The notes below the pieces were generated by a model. That model was not told the DNA's origin. It did no database searches and was given only the letters and a program-made list of their open reading frames with translations. Positions 10,590 through 23,511 of a stretch of 64,000 bases of DNA are shown piece after piece. Each line of letters begins with the position of its first letter. The first letter of the stretch is position 1. The position numbers and the translations under genes were made by a program. This DNA is from Antrodiella citrinella (taxonomy: Eukaryota > Basidiomycota > Agaricomycetes > Polyporales > Steccherinaceae), in contig SGPM01000048.1 of the NCBI GenBank assembly GCA_004802725.1, positions 1-64,000 on the forward strand, given 5' to 3'.

Positions 10590-13500
10590 CTAAACCGCAC
10601 GCTCTAATGTATCTCTGAACATCGTCTCGAATTCCTCAGTGCTACCACCGATAACACCGAAGGCTTCTTGCAAAGTGCTGCCCAGATAGTCCAACTCGTG
10701 TGTGATACCTTGCATGGTAAGGGCATAAGCGAAGAACAACAGTTGTCGTGAACCGTGAACGTCGCGATTTCTGGTTACGTCCAGTCGACGGATAGCATCG
10801 ACCTGCAACAACATGTCAGTGAGAAAGACCAAAGGGAAATATATAACATACCAAACGGCGACGAGATTCTTCGGCTGGCGGGAGGTATGGAGGCAAAGGT
10901 GACTTCAATCTGAATGCAGATGCCAACACCGAAAAGTACAAAATGATATTGCCGACCATGTCACGTCGTTCTTTGTTGACAGGGATGATGAACTCCTTGC
11001 GTACAGTCTGATGCAGTATCAGAGGCTGAACATTCCCATATTTTCAAGCCAGCTTACTGTGTGCCTAAACAAATGACTTCAGTATGGTGACCTAACAGCG
11101 GCAGAAAGACGGACTTACCATTCTTCGCGAGACGTAACGCATCGCATGCTATGTAGCCTGTCGAGAATTGTCTGTAGGCTGGTCAACATCGAACGGTAAA
11201 GCACGATTGGGAAGGGCCCCTTCAGACGTGGCTCATGCTGAGTCTGAGCGAGAAGGCCTTGCAGCTCGATGAGCTTGATCTGCAAGTGCAATTCCCTAAG
11301 CCCATCGAAGGGAAGGTTAAGCACATCATCTCAAGGTATTCGCCATGACTACGCACATAGCCATGAATTCCGCGACGCCGTCGTTGAGGTGCGAATTGGC
11401 CGAAGGAGTCAATAAGGATGTTGCTTCGTTAAGGGGTGTTGACGATTCAACATCTTCTTCGAGATGAGGGTACCCTGTCTCGCTATCGAAGGAGTTGAAA
11501 GCCACTAAACGCGTGTATAGCCACCCGACGTTGAGACAGAATCTGAAAACACGACAATGAGTTAACCTGATCGTCGTCGTCCAACAAACATTCACGCACT
11601 CGCCCAGTGCCTTACTGAGCTCTCTTCTCGCTTCAGCTGGCCACCAGTATCGGGAAACTATAGCAGCCCAGACCACACCGACCGTGACCGCAACGAAACG
11701 ATGAGAAGCGATCTCCACGACCGATATGTCTTCCTGTCGGGAGTTGTAACTGTCAAACTGGATCAGCACCTCGCAAGCGGGTCCGTAAAAACACACACAC
11801 CAGTACAGACAAGTCAAATTGTACGTTAGCAACACGAAGCGAGCTGATGTTGCAAACTGAGGCTTCGCGACGATGTAGTAAAAGCAGGGCATAGAGAAAA
11901 AGAAGCCAAAGACGGATAGCACATATGGGTTCTCAGGAAACGCTGTCCAGACCGCAGCCGCTGTCGCGGCGCCAGACCTGGCGGGATGTTAGAAGAGTAG
12001 CAACGGTTGTGGAATCAACGGAAGACTCACATTGTTCCCAGGACACGATGGATACCCAGGAAATTTGTCTAAGATCGGCGTCAACATCTAAGTAACGTTG
12101 CTTGCGGTGAGCACTTACAGCACCAATTGTAGGTGAGATGACTACAAAGAACTACAAATATCGTATGAGACCAGTAATTAATATCGAGGATAACCCACGC
12201 ACGGAGATCAGTGCCCATTCGCCACGATATTCGACAAATGTAGGCCGTGTGGATTCGACAAACGCTGGTGCGGCAAGTATTGCCGTCGCCATGCCGGCCT
12301 TGATTGCATACTTGAGGTCTTGCTCCTTCAATCGAGCACCCAACGCCCAAATCGACTGTTTGACCTTGCCCCAGAATGTAAGATTCTGCCGGCTGGGTGT
12401 CTGGATTGTGTTGGGGGCATGGGGCTTGACTTTTGGAAAAGACACGGCCTTGTGAGCAAGCGGCACGAACATTCCCGCTGTAAAGGCAACGTCAAGTAGA
12501 TGATCAAAGTTTCGGAGAGTGACATACAAAGGCGCTTTCGTAAGTCGGCGGCTCTTTGTCTACGGTGGGGACGACGGAAATTCATCTGCGTAAACTTCAC
12601 GCGAAAACGAGCAACCCGTGCGGTCAGGTTATGCCACCAGCCTCGCTTTTCTGCTTCCAACCTTCGAATATTGCAGATCCTGCTCATGGCATCAACCAAA
12701 GAGATCAATTCTTTGGCGAATTCTTGCAGGGTGAATATGAAGCTGTAACATAATCAGTGGCAGAAACTCATGACGACAGAAGAGACCCACAAATACACCA
12801 GGAATATATTTTCGCTTTGAGATCCCATGATGTTCTCGTCTCCGTTCGGAGTGAACGACGGTGAGGAATCCGCTGTTCCAGATCGGTAAAGCCGCAAGAT
12901 AGCGTGATTTGAGGTGCTTTCGAACGTGAACAAGGCGCGTTCTATTGCATTTGCCAGGTCCCGGAAATCCTGTGGTTCAATAGTGCTGTGCCTGTTGTTG
13001 ATGTTGTCCGGGATAACAAATGCTTCGCGGAGCCGTTTCAGACTGGTGGTACAGACTGACTGAAAACCATAGATGAGCCCAAGGTCAGATAGTTCTTGAC
13101 AACAGCTCTCACCGATAACGCTTTCAATGGAGGACCGAGGTCGTCAAGCAACTCGCCAAACATATCCGCGGCTGCCTGCAACAATATGTCATCTTCCGAT
13201 GGGAACTGGCCGTCCTCTCCGTAATAATCTGAGGTCTGCGACTTGCTGATATCTTGAGTCCCCTTCGTTCGTTTTCTGGACTTATTTCTCAGCACCAGCC
13301 GACCTTGCTTATTCGCTTCGATGAGCTCGTATTGTAGACTCGTGCCGCTCCGCAAGCCGTTCAAATGCTGACCAAGTCTGGTGAGGCTATCGATTGCGTC
13401 CTCGTATGCCTGTCCGGAACTGGTCCTAGAGCGTTTCGCGGACGGTTTACTCGGGCCACCGAACCATCCCTCAGACTGCGCTTCTGCCAGATTCTTCTTT

Positions 13501-15063
13501 AGAGCGGTGAAACTTGCTTGATGACTGTCGATAGCGAGGCGAAGTTTCTCCTGACCCGGTTTCTTGACGTTCTCCTCCAAAAGGAAAGTCTGCGTTATCA
13601 TATTCATGAGCGTTGAAAAGGAGTCCAGCGTCTTGACCATGGTGGTCTGGAGGTTCTGGGTAGCGCGTTGGGGCCAAAGGGAGTAACAAACTATGTTTGA
13701 TACGGTTGCACCGATGAAGACGATGGTGGCCACTTGTGTGAACGTTTCGAGTCCACCCTCCTTCACGACCCTGTGTACAGCATCAGACACCGATGACTCA
13801 GGGAAAAACTTGTCTGTCCTTACACGATGAAAATGATTATAGCAATCATACTACACGCTGCGGAGTGACATTTGTCAGACGAGAGCTTACAGTTGCTCAA
13901 AATACCTTACCCGTATTGAAAGTTGGCTTAGCCATCCAAACTTTCAGCCACGCCACCGCAGACATAGCAAGACCAATCCAGAATAAGAGGAGGAAATCCG
14001 CTAGCCATTCCCACCCAGACTGCACTTCGAAGAACCAAAATAGAGACATGCTGGCCAAGGAAACGAAGGCAACATACAGCAAACCCATGAAGCAGAAGAA
14101 GTCGGCTTCAAGCATCGCGCCCATTGTCTTCGCTGGGTTGTAGTAAACGGCACTGGTGAGATACAAAGTCAACTGAGTGTAGAAACACGACCATATCATC
14201 GTCCACTTACACCGTGGCGACCATATGACCAGAAGGAGACGGAGCGCGCTCCCTATCGGAAGGACCATAGCTGGTCAAATCTGAGATGAAGCCTGATAGA
14301 TACGGAGAGAATGTGAAAAGGCTTCCGATAAAATATGCGACGGAGCACTTCAATATGTTGCGCTGCAGCGGCGTCAACGAGGGTAGGGACATCCAGGATC
14401 GTTTAGCCGGTTCTACGACTACAGGCAAATTTTCACTTTCGTCGTCGTCAGTTTCGGGCTCCGGAGGATCCTCTATGTCGTGCTGCGACGAGGTGGCTGA
14501 CGGCGATGCCTCAGGCTCCTCAACAACAGGCTCATTTGTAGCAAGGAGGGTCGGTTGGTAAACGGACGACCGGACTGAGTTCGCGATGGAATGCACGCCT
14601 GAAGCTCGTGAAGAGGGCCGCGAAGAGGTCGCAGAAGCAGAGAGGATGATGGGTGGTATGTGAAACCTACGATCTGACCTCCAACTAGCGGACATCCCGT
14701 CACTGGGCATGAGATCTTCGAAAATGGACCATTCACGTTCCGAGGGAGGCTCCCTCCGCGAGTGCATCGAGGCCTCGTGGTAACCGATGCTCCGCGACGC
14801 CTCGGAGCATAAGGAGTTGAAGCACTTTGGGGGAAGCTGGGACGAGCTCGGAAGTATCCCGAGACGGGCATGACCAGAGATGTCAAAGGACGGGGGCGGG
14901 GAGTTGGTTCATCCGAACCGTCTGCAAGCTGCTCTGGGGAGCCAACGAATGCTCGAAATGTGTCGCTAGATGGCAAGGCATTGCGTTGCGCTCCGGGAAT
15001 GTCGATAGGTGGAGGTATGTTAACAGTGACATGCCCCCTGCTATCACTGCGCTCTCCAGACAT
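10590..15063 (-). CDS. FUSC/DUF2421 (brefeldin A-sensitivity-like) multi-pass membrane protein
   Basis: A large protein spread over more than ten exons. A disordered Ser/Pro-rich N-terminus (15063 to about 14430) precedes a first block of membrane helices: LKCSVAYFIGSLFTFSPYLSG, FFCFMGLLYVAFVSLASMSLF, WLADFLLLFWIGLAMSAVAW and VATIVFIGATVSNIVCYSLW. A long cytosolic region with helices and a basic RKRTKG patch follows. A second membrane block lies about 12.35-11.7 kb (AIKAGMATAILAAPAFV, ALISFFVVISPTIGANFLG, YVLSVFGFFFSMPCFYYIVA). The C-terminal DUF2421-like helical domain ends LERAV. This architecture (ArAE-2-N plus DUF2421) is typical of fungal putative transporters in the aromatic-acid/fusaric-acid efflux superfamily. 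The transported substrate is unknown. Near 14.8-14.9 kb the N-terminal frame changes. This is either a 50-nt weak intron (GTCATG...CAAAG) or an indel in a C-rich run. Confidence 0.85.
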
Positions 15064-15594
15064 TTATAGAGATGGATCCTATGCAACTTGGGTCAAGGCA
15101 CCCGGGATCAGTATGCACAAAGAAATCTCAGACGGTGAAAGATGTATTGGACAGCCCCACAACAACCAAAGCGGACAAAGAAAAATCATGCATGTCTCAG
15201 GCGCATGCAGTAATCATTTCCGATATCAAGTAAATAGCTACTCACAGACGTCGTATCTCAAACAAGGCACTCCAAGCTTGTGGAAGCTTCCTCAGATGTC
15301 GTGCCCTTTCTCGTCCGACAATCCTCCTCAGAGACGGCAGCAAATCAGTGTGAAGTCTCTGGTGGGCAATAGAAAGAATAGAAAGACAGTACACACAGGA
15401 AATGAGGAGGAAGAGAAGGAGAAACTGAACGTGTCGCTGCCAAGTCGCCGAAACAGAACCGAAACAGAGGGCGTCATTGCACGTGATTAAAACGAACACG
15501 TGCTTGACGCCTTGATTATTCCAAACTCCGACGTGAACTCTTCCAAGTTGCGAAACTTGCAATTGTGTTCCAAGGAGCAAGTTCATGGCTCTTC
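15064..15594. other. Divergent promoter region
   Basis: This 531-bp gap separates the starts of the FUSC-family gene (leftward) and the OB-fold gene (rightward), so it presumably holds both promoters. No clear TATA element or other named site was recognised. Confidence 0.4.
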
Positions 15595-16740
15595 ATGGCA
15601 CATTTCCGCGTTTTCACAGGATCCCCGACGCGTAAAGAAGTGGAAGAAGATGCTTCAAACCAGACATATCGATGGCGAACGGTGTCGTCCCAGGCTGCGC
15701 CCAGAGTCTCTGGGTCATTCCAAACATTGCCCCCCGCAACATTAGCCTCAGCTAATCGCAGGATCTCTCTGCTGTATGAAAACATAATATTTGAGGACAA
15801 CTCCAGTGAAGAGATGACGGATGAGAGCTCAAGCCGTGACCTCGACCAGCCTGTCAGTGTGGAAAGAGGTGCATCGCCGCTACTTCTCTTCTACGCGCAG
15901 TACGCAGTACTCATTTCTTCTGCTTCTTTCAGATCAATCAACGGCCATTACATGGCTTCCAACCGCTGAAGATCCTATGCACATGACGCATCTCCTGTCC
16001 AAGTCATTTCTGCGATCTTCTACGAGCGTGTCGCGCATAGTACGCTCGCAGATCGAGACGCAGGAGACACAGGAAACTGGGTCATACGACTACTCGGATG
16101 CAGAGTCAGTGGCAAGGTTTCCAGCGTTTCACTTCAGCTTGCACCGCGTTACAACGCTGTCAGCGCTTTCGAAGCCCGTGATACAGGAGCAGTACACGAA
16201 TCAACCAAGAGGGCCGCTCAAAGTGACAGTGCTCGCAGCAGTCCTAGAAGTGGACGGACCGGATACGATACGCGTCAAGAAGGGGATTGACGCAGGCAAA
16301 GAAGTGTCTATTTTGAAGATGATTCTAGGAGATGAGGATGGTGCGGTGTGCAAGCTCACGGCGTGGAGAGAAGTCGCTGAGTCCTGGGGAGGGTCCTACG
16401 CCGACAAGTCCGCGCCGACAGTCAAACGAGGTGACATCGTCCTCCTTGACAGTGCGTGTTTTCCCATTCTACCATGTTGAGCGGAGGTTGCTGAAGTCTG
16501 CGCATGATCGTGATTGAGCAGATGTACTGGTCGCAACTGACGTCGCCAATCCATCTCTTCGTTCCCTCACCGCTTCTCCCAACCTCCAGTCTCGGCTGGA
16601 GATCTGCTTTCGGACTATGCCCGATTCCTCCGAGGACGCACGGTACCGACCGGACCTCAGGTTGGGCAACAGTGACAGCGCAGTCAGGAAGGTTGCAGCG
16701 GTAGCCGCCTGGTTTGAAATCATGGCCGGTTTGCGCTAGC
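15595..16740 (+). CDS. OB-fold protein resembling shieldin complex subunit 2 (first OB fold)
   Basis: A three-exon model. Exon 1 starts MAHFRVFTGSP at 15595. A roughly 70-nt intron ends at TTTCAG near 15932, and a second intron of about 70 nt ends at GAGCAG near 16520. The joined protein is roughly 330 residues and ends WFEIMAGLR. The core, GPLKVTVLAAVLEVDGPD, then VSILKMILGDEDGAVCKLTAWREVAESWG and VKRGDIVLLDNVLVATDVAN, has the alternating strand pattern of a nucleic-acid-binding OB fold. It closely resembles the SHLD2 first OB-fold family, which in animals binds single-stranded DNA and restrains end resection. The tail RYRPDLRLGNSDSAVRKVAA looks conserved-style but is unassigned. The shieldin relationship is a recollection-based call, and a generic OB-fold protein is the alternative. 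Confidence 0.55.
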
Positions 16741-18049
16741 GTCAAACTGGACTTGACGAAATCTACCTGTCTTCCGCTCTTCTAACAACGTCCATGGCAG
16801 ATACCAGATATGCCAAGACAGCCTGTGCGGAGAATCCTTCCTGTATCTTTCCAGAGGCTCATCGCATAGTTATAGATGAATCATCGATGCTTCTCCTTGC
16901 GATGACCTCGTGGGTACCTTCTAATGATCAACCTGCACTGTCCGCGTTCACCTGATTTTAGTGAACTATCAACGAACAACGTACTATTTAGGTTTATACG
17001 GACCCGGAGTGCCACTTAGTCATGCACGACCTCGTTATCCTTGTTATCTCCCTTGTTGATCACATCTGAATTCATGAGTACCTCCGTTGAAGGTTCCGTC
17101 AGGACTTCTAGATTGTTAAATACAAGGACCGATCAGTTCCAGTACGAACGAGGTATGTAGAGAATCTCAATTGTTCCTTGACAGAGGTGCCTGAGATACC
17201 TACTGCCTCCGTCCACCAGCCCGGCTGCACTCAGCTTGATGACATCCATAATACGGCCGTCTGGTAGCGTGCGCACTGAGTTCAGATTTGGTCATTGCTT
17301 CACCTACGTGTTAAGATGCATCCTACGTAGAGCTATACAACAAACGAGTCCATGTCAACGAAGGTTGAACAGCGAAAGAGAGTAGAAACAAAACGAGAGT
17401 AGGTAGAAACAGGAGAACCATTCACGGTTCCGAATTTATATGTAGCAGCATGTAAAAGTTGAGAATCGACAAGACACTGTCTATTTCTACAGTAATGATT
17501 AGCCCGAAAGATGCAGCAAAGGATGCAAGTGCTATGAGAAGGAAGCCTCGATGACATGCAGGAATACAAGGTATACAGTCCGTAATGAAGAGGAGCAGCA
17601 GGCAGGAAGAGTGGGAATGTCCTGATTTAGTCCGAGATAATAGTCCATAACTGAGAGGGCGAAGAGAAGAGTTGTCCGTATCAACGTCCATGTAACGAAC
17701 AATCTGTTCGGGATCTTGAAAGCGAAAAAGTAAAAAGGAATAGTCCGTAAGGTCCGTCGGCCGTACCAAAGAAAGGATGACCAGCAACATCCGAAAGCGA
17801 AGTGTTATGGTAAAGGGAGAGTCCGTGCTCTACAAAGAAATGAAGCAGTAAGAAAAGCTGAGTTGAGGAAATTTAATGAAAGGGCGTCCTGTCTTCGTCA
17901 AGGAACGTAAGTAATCGATAAAAAAACTTGAACGGCCACAATACGCCGTTGATCCAGCAAGGTGAGAACCCTCGGGCTGACAATCCGTCCATGCAGTGAT
18001 GATCATGCCGTGCCGCTTGGGAGGCGAGGATAAAGTAGTCTGACTCGGA
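16741..18049. other. Intergenic, with a cluster of GTCCGT-like words
   Basis: No supported gene. A 54-codon open frame from 16796 (MADTRYAKTACAE...) has plausible composition but no family. From about 17345 to 17990 the purine-rich DNA carries repeated GTCCGTA/GTCCATG words; see findings. Confidence 0.4.
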
Positions 18050-20280
18050 TTAGTTCGCATCGAGCAACTTTTGTACTTTTGTCGCTTGATACGCTGGAAT
18101 GAATATGTCAGGGGCACTCAGCAACCGATCAGATAGATTGAACACATACCCAACAAGGGGAATCTCGAGCTGAGCTTGTTCATCGAGAAAAGCAAGGTAC
18201 TGAGCTCGCCACGGATATCAACCGTGTTCGCGGGAGGCCACGTCGTTTGCAACTGAGCCAGCTCGCTGATGAGCACCCGTGCGGCGCAAACCCAGCAGTG
18301 CTGAAGACGACAAACAAAGAAACATAAGCAAGACTCATGATGAGTTATCGCAAGACGACGTACCCCAATGAGTGGGTCCAGGTAATCGAAGTCACCATCG
18401 GCGATATGCTTCGCGACAACAGTCACAGACCGAGCGGCCCTTAACGCCACATCCCGCGAGACCTGGTCGTCAAGGAACGGCTCGTGGAGGCGAATCATTG
18501 ACGCATGCGCTAGGCTATGGATCAAGATTAGGGAGTATTTGTCTTCGGGCATGGTGGCACTAAGTTGGTGGAGGGGGAGAAGAGATGTTGTGAATCGTGT
18601 AATCGTGTGTTCGAAGGCTCTGAAGTTATCTGTCAGCGACGGAGACGTCGACAGTTCTGCAAAATAGGGAGGTCAGCCTTTGCGCACAGCGGTAGAATAC
18701 ATTGACATACGAGGACTCCAGCTCGAAGATAACCGGCTTGCACCTTCAAGGAGGGCAGCTGCTTTCGCATGCAAAGCAAAAGTTGAAAAGCCGCCTATTG
18801 CATTTGAAACTTGTGCTTGGTGAATGAAAAACGCGTGAATCGTTGGTGACCCTGGACCGATATCAACTTCACCCTAAATCAGGTGTCAGCTTGATGAATC
18901 GAACGCTGAATAATATTATCACTCACAGTCTCATAGTCCTCCATTCGCTGGGGCCAAGGGGTGGTGATAGCGGTCCAAGGGTGTTTGCTGTCAGGGATAG
19001 TAGCTGGGCGCTGAAGAGCGACAGACCAACACCGATCAAGGTTGAATACTTGCCAAAATGCCAGTATCCTCTCTCCTTGCTCGATGGAATCCTTCGCAGG
19101 CTCCAGTCGGAAGGTGGATTCCCTCTCGGATGACATGGATCCTACGAAATCGTCTCGGCCGATCTGGTGAAGGCCCCACTGCAACGCAAGCGAGGCTGCT
19201 GCACTCGCGTGGTAACTACCCTCCAGCAGGCGTCCGTTAGAAAGGAAATACACGGAAAGTAAACAGGAAGCTTGAATAAAGTCGACTGCCTTCGCGGGGT
19301 TGGCAATGGCGTCGTTCACGGCCGCAAGAGCACGTGAGAGATATAACCCCTCGTGCTCGTAAAGCTGGCCGGGGCGGGAGAGAAAGCAAGCCCATAGGTA
19401 GATCGCGTTCATCAGAACTGGGTGGCGCTGTTCGGACAGAGGATGGGTNAGAGATTCTCGCAGACGACCGACGTGCAACTCAAGGCCACATTGATGGCGA
19501 TGCGGAAGAAAGATCTCCAAACTGCCAATTACAATCAGCATCAAGAATAGCAAAGAAGAAAAAGGGACGTACAGCATCTGCGCAAGTTCCAGAGGGGGAT
19601 CCTCAGCGCCGAACGGCTCTCCAATCTGTGGTACNGCGGGAAAATCCTGGAACATCGCAAGATCTGTGAGGAAAAGTCGGGTGCGATGAATGTATGATGG
19701 TTACTCACGTGCATACTAGACCATTGTCCGTCCCAGTGCGCAGATTCCAAATCCGCTGTCGCACCTATGGGGAAAGGCGCAGGCGAGGCCGANGCTGAGA
19801 GGCTGATGGTGGTGCCCGGAGAGTCATGGCTCGAGGACGACGAAGATTCGGAAAAGTAGGGTGACGCGGCGTGTGGGTCGAAGAGAGTGATAGGGGGAGT
19901 GGTGATCTCTGGGCTCTCGAGCTCCTTGATTCTACTCTCCAGACGGGCGATGTGCTCTCGCATGATCTGTGTCCTCGTCTTCCCCTTTCCATCATCGTAC
20001 TCGCATCCATCCGACTTCTTTGCCCGAACACATTGCTGACACGCAGGCTTTCCTCCGTCGCATCTCTGTGGCACACACGGTGCGATGAATTGGTGGATAG
20101 GACGAAGAGACATGGAATGGACTCACCATCTTGCGTTTGCGGCATCGTAGACAGGCTTTTCCTAGAGGGCACGTTAGCCCGCGATCGAGGATGTGGCAAC
20201 GCATACGGGGACAACTTGCCTCTCTGCAGACTTGAGCTCGGTGCCGCCACGGGTGATGAGTTGTCACGTTTCTCGGCCAT
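18050..20280 (-). CDS. Zn(II)2Cys6 fungal transcription factor
   Basis: The start at 20280 gives MAEKRDNSSPVAAPSSSLQRG. A 54-nt intron joins to KKACLRCRKRKM, and a second intron to RCDGGKPACQQC and KKSDGCEYDDGKGKT. The spliced C-x2-C-x6-C ... C-x2-C-x6-9-C arrangement is a canonical binuclear zinc cluster. A coiled-coil linker follows (IMREHIARLESRIKELE). A fungal-specific transcription factor middle-homology region then spans about 19.6-18.2 kb (HPVLMNAIYLWACFLS, FIQASCLLSVYFLSNGR, LALQWGLHQIGR, GERILAFWQVFNLDRCWSVALQRP). The last intron joins SRFPLL to AYQATKVQKLLDAN, followed by TAA at 18050. The protein should act as a nuclear DNA-binding regulator; its targets are unknown. Three N bases (19449, 19635, 19793) fall inside coding sequence and leave single residues undefined. 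Confidence 0.88.
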
Positions 20281-22272
20281 TATAAAAATAGTAGTAGAAT
20301 ATGAAGTGCGGGCACGGCGAAGGCTGAGAAAGAAACTGCGCACACAGGGAAGTGGGTAGATGGAAATACTTTGAATAAGGAAGGTTAAAGTGGTGCCAGG
20401 CTGGAGACGGTCGTACTAGCAGAGAACGCGAAGGAGCACGACGACGAAGCCAGCAAGCATAGAACGTTGAACAGGGAAACAGAGAAAGACAAAAGAGAGA
20501 GATCAGGGCAGCCAATTTACGAACTCGGTTTCATACTTGTACTCGTCCTTCCGGAAGTTGCGGAACGTGGCGACAAAGCCTCCCACAAGCGCTGCCACCT
20601 ACGCTTTAGGCGCGATCCGCATCAAAAATCAATATTCGCAACGCAATCTCACAGCGGTCAATCATCTCCGTACTATCGATGTTTTCTCTTGGCAGTCGCC
20701 GGAGGAGGGTCGTTTCCACAAAAATACGGGGAAGGACGCGAGGTACGTACGACGTCGAACTACAACGACCACTGAACTCGATACTCTATGCTCGAACGAC
20801 GCACTACACACACTGGCACCTACCATCGCCTCTGCAACATGGCGCTACCCTTGACAGATCCTTCCGTATACAATCGGGGACTTGGATTTGCATTCCTAGC
20901 CTCTCACACCAGCACAGCCGGCATCACGCCTGATTGAGCCCAAACACATCTTGTTCAATGCACAACTGGCAATACCACAGCCAGCCTCGTCACATCGCTG
21001 GCCTTACTTTGCTCCAAATCGTTAGCAGACAGGCAGGCTCGCCCACATCGTCCTCCGTCTGCCGGCCGATAATCCTCATGTTCAAGCTCCGACCGTCCGA
21101 TCGTCGCTCGGCTACCCTCGGCTGGATTGGTCATTCCTCCATTCCTCTTTAGGCATGTCCTGTTGAACAAACTTGCTTGCCGAACCAGAGGAATGTTTGT
21201 TCGTGGGCGTCGAGTCTAACAAGGTTGGGAACCAAGTGCACATGTCTCTCCGCAGTGAACGCTTCCTTGTGCTCATGTCATACTCATGGCAGTGTTACTG
21301 AATGTCCCCGAACTCTTTGGCGTTTTCTGACAATCAAATAGCAACGCGTCAAGTGTGTGTAATGGATCGACGCACTACACCTTCTACAACGACCTTCCAT
21401 GAGGTGTGTTTCATTTCGCTTTTACGCTCCTTTCAGCTGACCCAATTTGCGACGCAGATGCACCATCAATTGATGTGACAGATGTGAATCCGGACGATGG
21501 GTTGGTGGCGAATCGCGCAAAGACTGATTTATGCTAGATCCTATCGTCTTCACATACACGCCTCCGTTGACGATGCTTCTTTGTGTTGTCCTACATACCA
21601 TCTCCAATCTTACATTTGCCACGCAGAAATAATCTCGGAGAAAGTTCATAAGTGTGGGGAACGGCAGCTACAGGATCAAGTTATCCACATTGGAGCCAAA
21701 CTGGACTCGGCAAGAAAGTACGGCATACACACGCGAATGCCGCCCACTGGACGCCTTTGGGGACAGACACAATCGTGGCGTTAGGAAACCTACGGTACGA
21801 GACGTTAGTTGCCATATCTCTACCGCGCTCGTTCACTCAAGCCCCTTTCCAGCAACCGACTAGAGCTTTGATCGGCATTTTCACATTGCAGTCTGCAGAC
21901 CACGATGTGCTACGGCACATTCACGGCATGAGTCGTCTAGCGCAAGCCGCGAAATTCACACTCACTTCCATGCTTCTCTCGAGCTCGGACGTACCTGCCA
22001 CTGCCAGAAACGACGGCCTACTACCGTGTATGGTTTCTCATTGGTCAATTTCCTACCTCCGAGATGAGCGAGCCGTCGCCTGTAAAATACGGTCATTCGA
22101 GCCTGCAAGCTACCTTCAATTGAAACGATTACGCTGTTCTCTACTGGCAAGAACGGTCCCCTCACCTATTTTCGTCCGGTACGCATGATGTTGGAGCTAT
22201 GAGGCTCTCCAGTCAATTTACGAGACCGACTCGTGATCACCTCGAAATCCTGCCCTAACCCAATTTCAAAGC

Positions 22273-22554
22273 TTAATTCGTACCTCGCATCTCACTGCAT
22301 TGGATCTCAAAGATCTCAAATGTTTTCGTCATGAAGAAGCCGTCAAACTCCTGTTTCTTGGTCCGATTATCCTCAATGTTCCTCCACTTGTCGAATTGCA
22401 GCGAACACATGTCAAAAAATCGTGTGCGTGGCCACAATTGATCTGCCTCGCCGCAAGCGGGCACTAGGACAGCGGTACCAGGACGGGCGCTGATCCTTTC
22501 GGAACGCTGTGGGGAATCATGGATGGTTTCGTATGGTGCGTACAGGCAGTCCAT
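22273..22554 (-). CDS. Small hypothetical protein
   Basis: A 93-residue frame from an ATG at 22554 to a stop at 22273. The composition is balanced (Phe, Asp, Glu, Lys, Cys) with segments such as FFDMCSLQFDKWRNIEDN and EFDGFFMTKTFEIFEIQ that read more like protein than the surrounding chance frames. No domain recognised, and no supporting intron or neighbour. It may be an orphan gene, a fragment, or chance. Confidence 0.2.
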   Translation of the reverse strand: MDCLYAPYETIHDSPQRSERISARPGTAVLVPACGEADQLWPRTRFFDMCSLQFDKWRNIEDNRTKKQEFDGFFMTKTFEIFEIQCSEMRGTN

Positions 22555-23511
22555 GATCTACGTATGCATACGTCAAACCAAGCAACGCACCGCGACGACA
22601 TAGACGTTTCGTCGGTATAATAATGCCCCAGCATCGTCGGTGGTATCGTACTACCTTGATAGCTCTCAGGGGATTCCTATCCCCGTACTGATCGATTCGG
22701 TCGCATCCATACTCAGACTGAGTTTGGAGCTTCGCATCGTGAGCTCACGAGCTGAGAATTGATGGGATTTTGAACCTGTGAGGAAACCTGTGGCATAGCA
22801 GATACTAAGAATTTCACGGAGGACGGCAAGTCATCAAGCACCATGGCAATATAGTGTCGACCATGGAATTGTACATATGTATCACGACGTCACAACTGGG
22901 TGCGGATCTCCATTTCGAGCATTGTTGCGAACCGCCAGTCCTACCATGCTGAGAGCGAGAGAAAACAAACGGAGATCCAATCATTCGTGCACTGTCAGAT
23001 AAGCAGCCAAACCAACTTCACACAAATCTGGTGTAATACGATCTTGCAATTGTTGGTGGCGCCTGCTCGATCTGCTAAACGCTGATCTTCGCGGAGCAGA
23101 CGAGCAGAGAGTGCTTCAACCTCCCTCCCTCAGATCTTCAATTCTTCTCGTCACATTCAACTACCTCAAACATGCGTCGGAGGCCTGGCAGTGTACTCGA
23201 GTACGACTACCTTCGGCAAAGTCTGGCGACCGGAACGTCCCAGCGCTTCAGAGCCGTCCACACTCCTTCCGCTTCGTCCGACTCGAGTCACGACCCTCCA
23301 GCGACAACCCAGCCCGGAGTCCAAGTCTAGCATGAGCCAGAATACGCGAGATTTCCCCGCGTTCGTATGTAATACTTTGTGCACTCTTGGGCCTTGGCTG
23401 CTCTTGGAGGGGATCGGTTGGCTGTCTGATGACTCGGAAGTGATTAATCATTCAGAGTGATGGATTGCATGTGGTCTACTTTCATTTCTGTGAAGAGGCT
23501 GTACGAACTTT

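Noticed and set aside
17130..17165. Slight likeness to the conserved 28S rRNA sarcin-ricin region (CAGTTCCAGTACGAACGAG)
   Set aside because: The match is short, the diagnostic AGTACGAGAGGA is absent and no flanking rRNA sequence is present.
17422..17790. Leftward 122-codon frame with repeated TDY/TDN/TDC triplets
   Set aside because: The repetition comes from the GTCCGT words in the DNA; no ATG-supported gene structure or domain. Reported as a DNA motif cluster instead.
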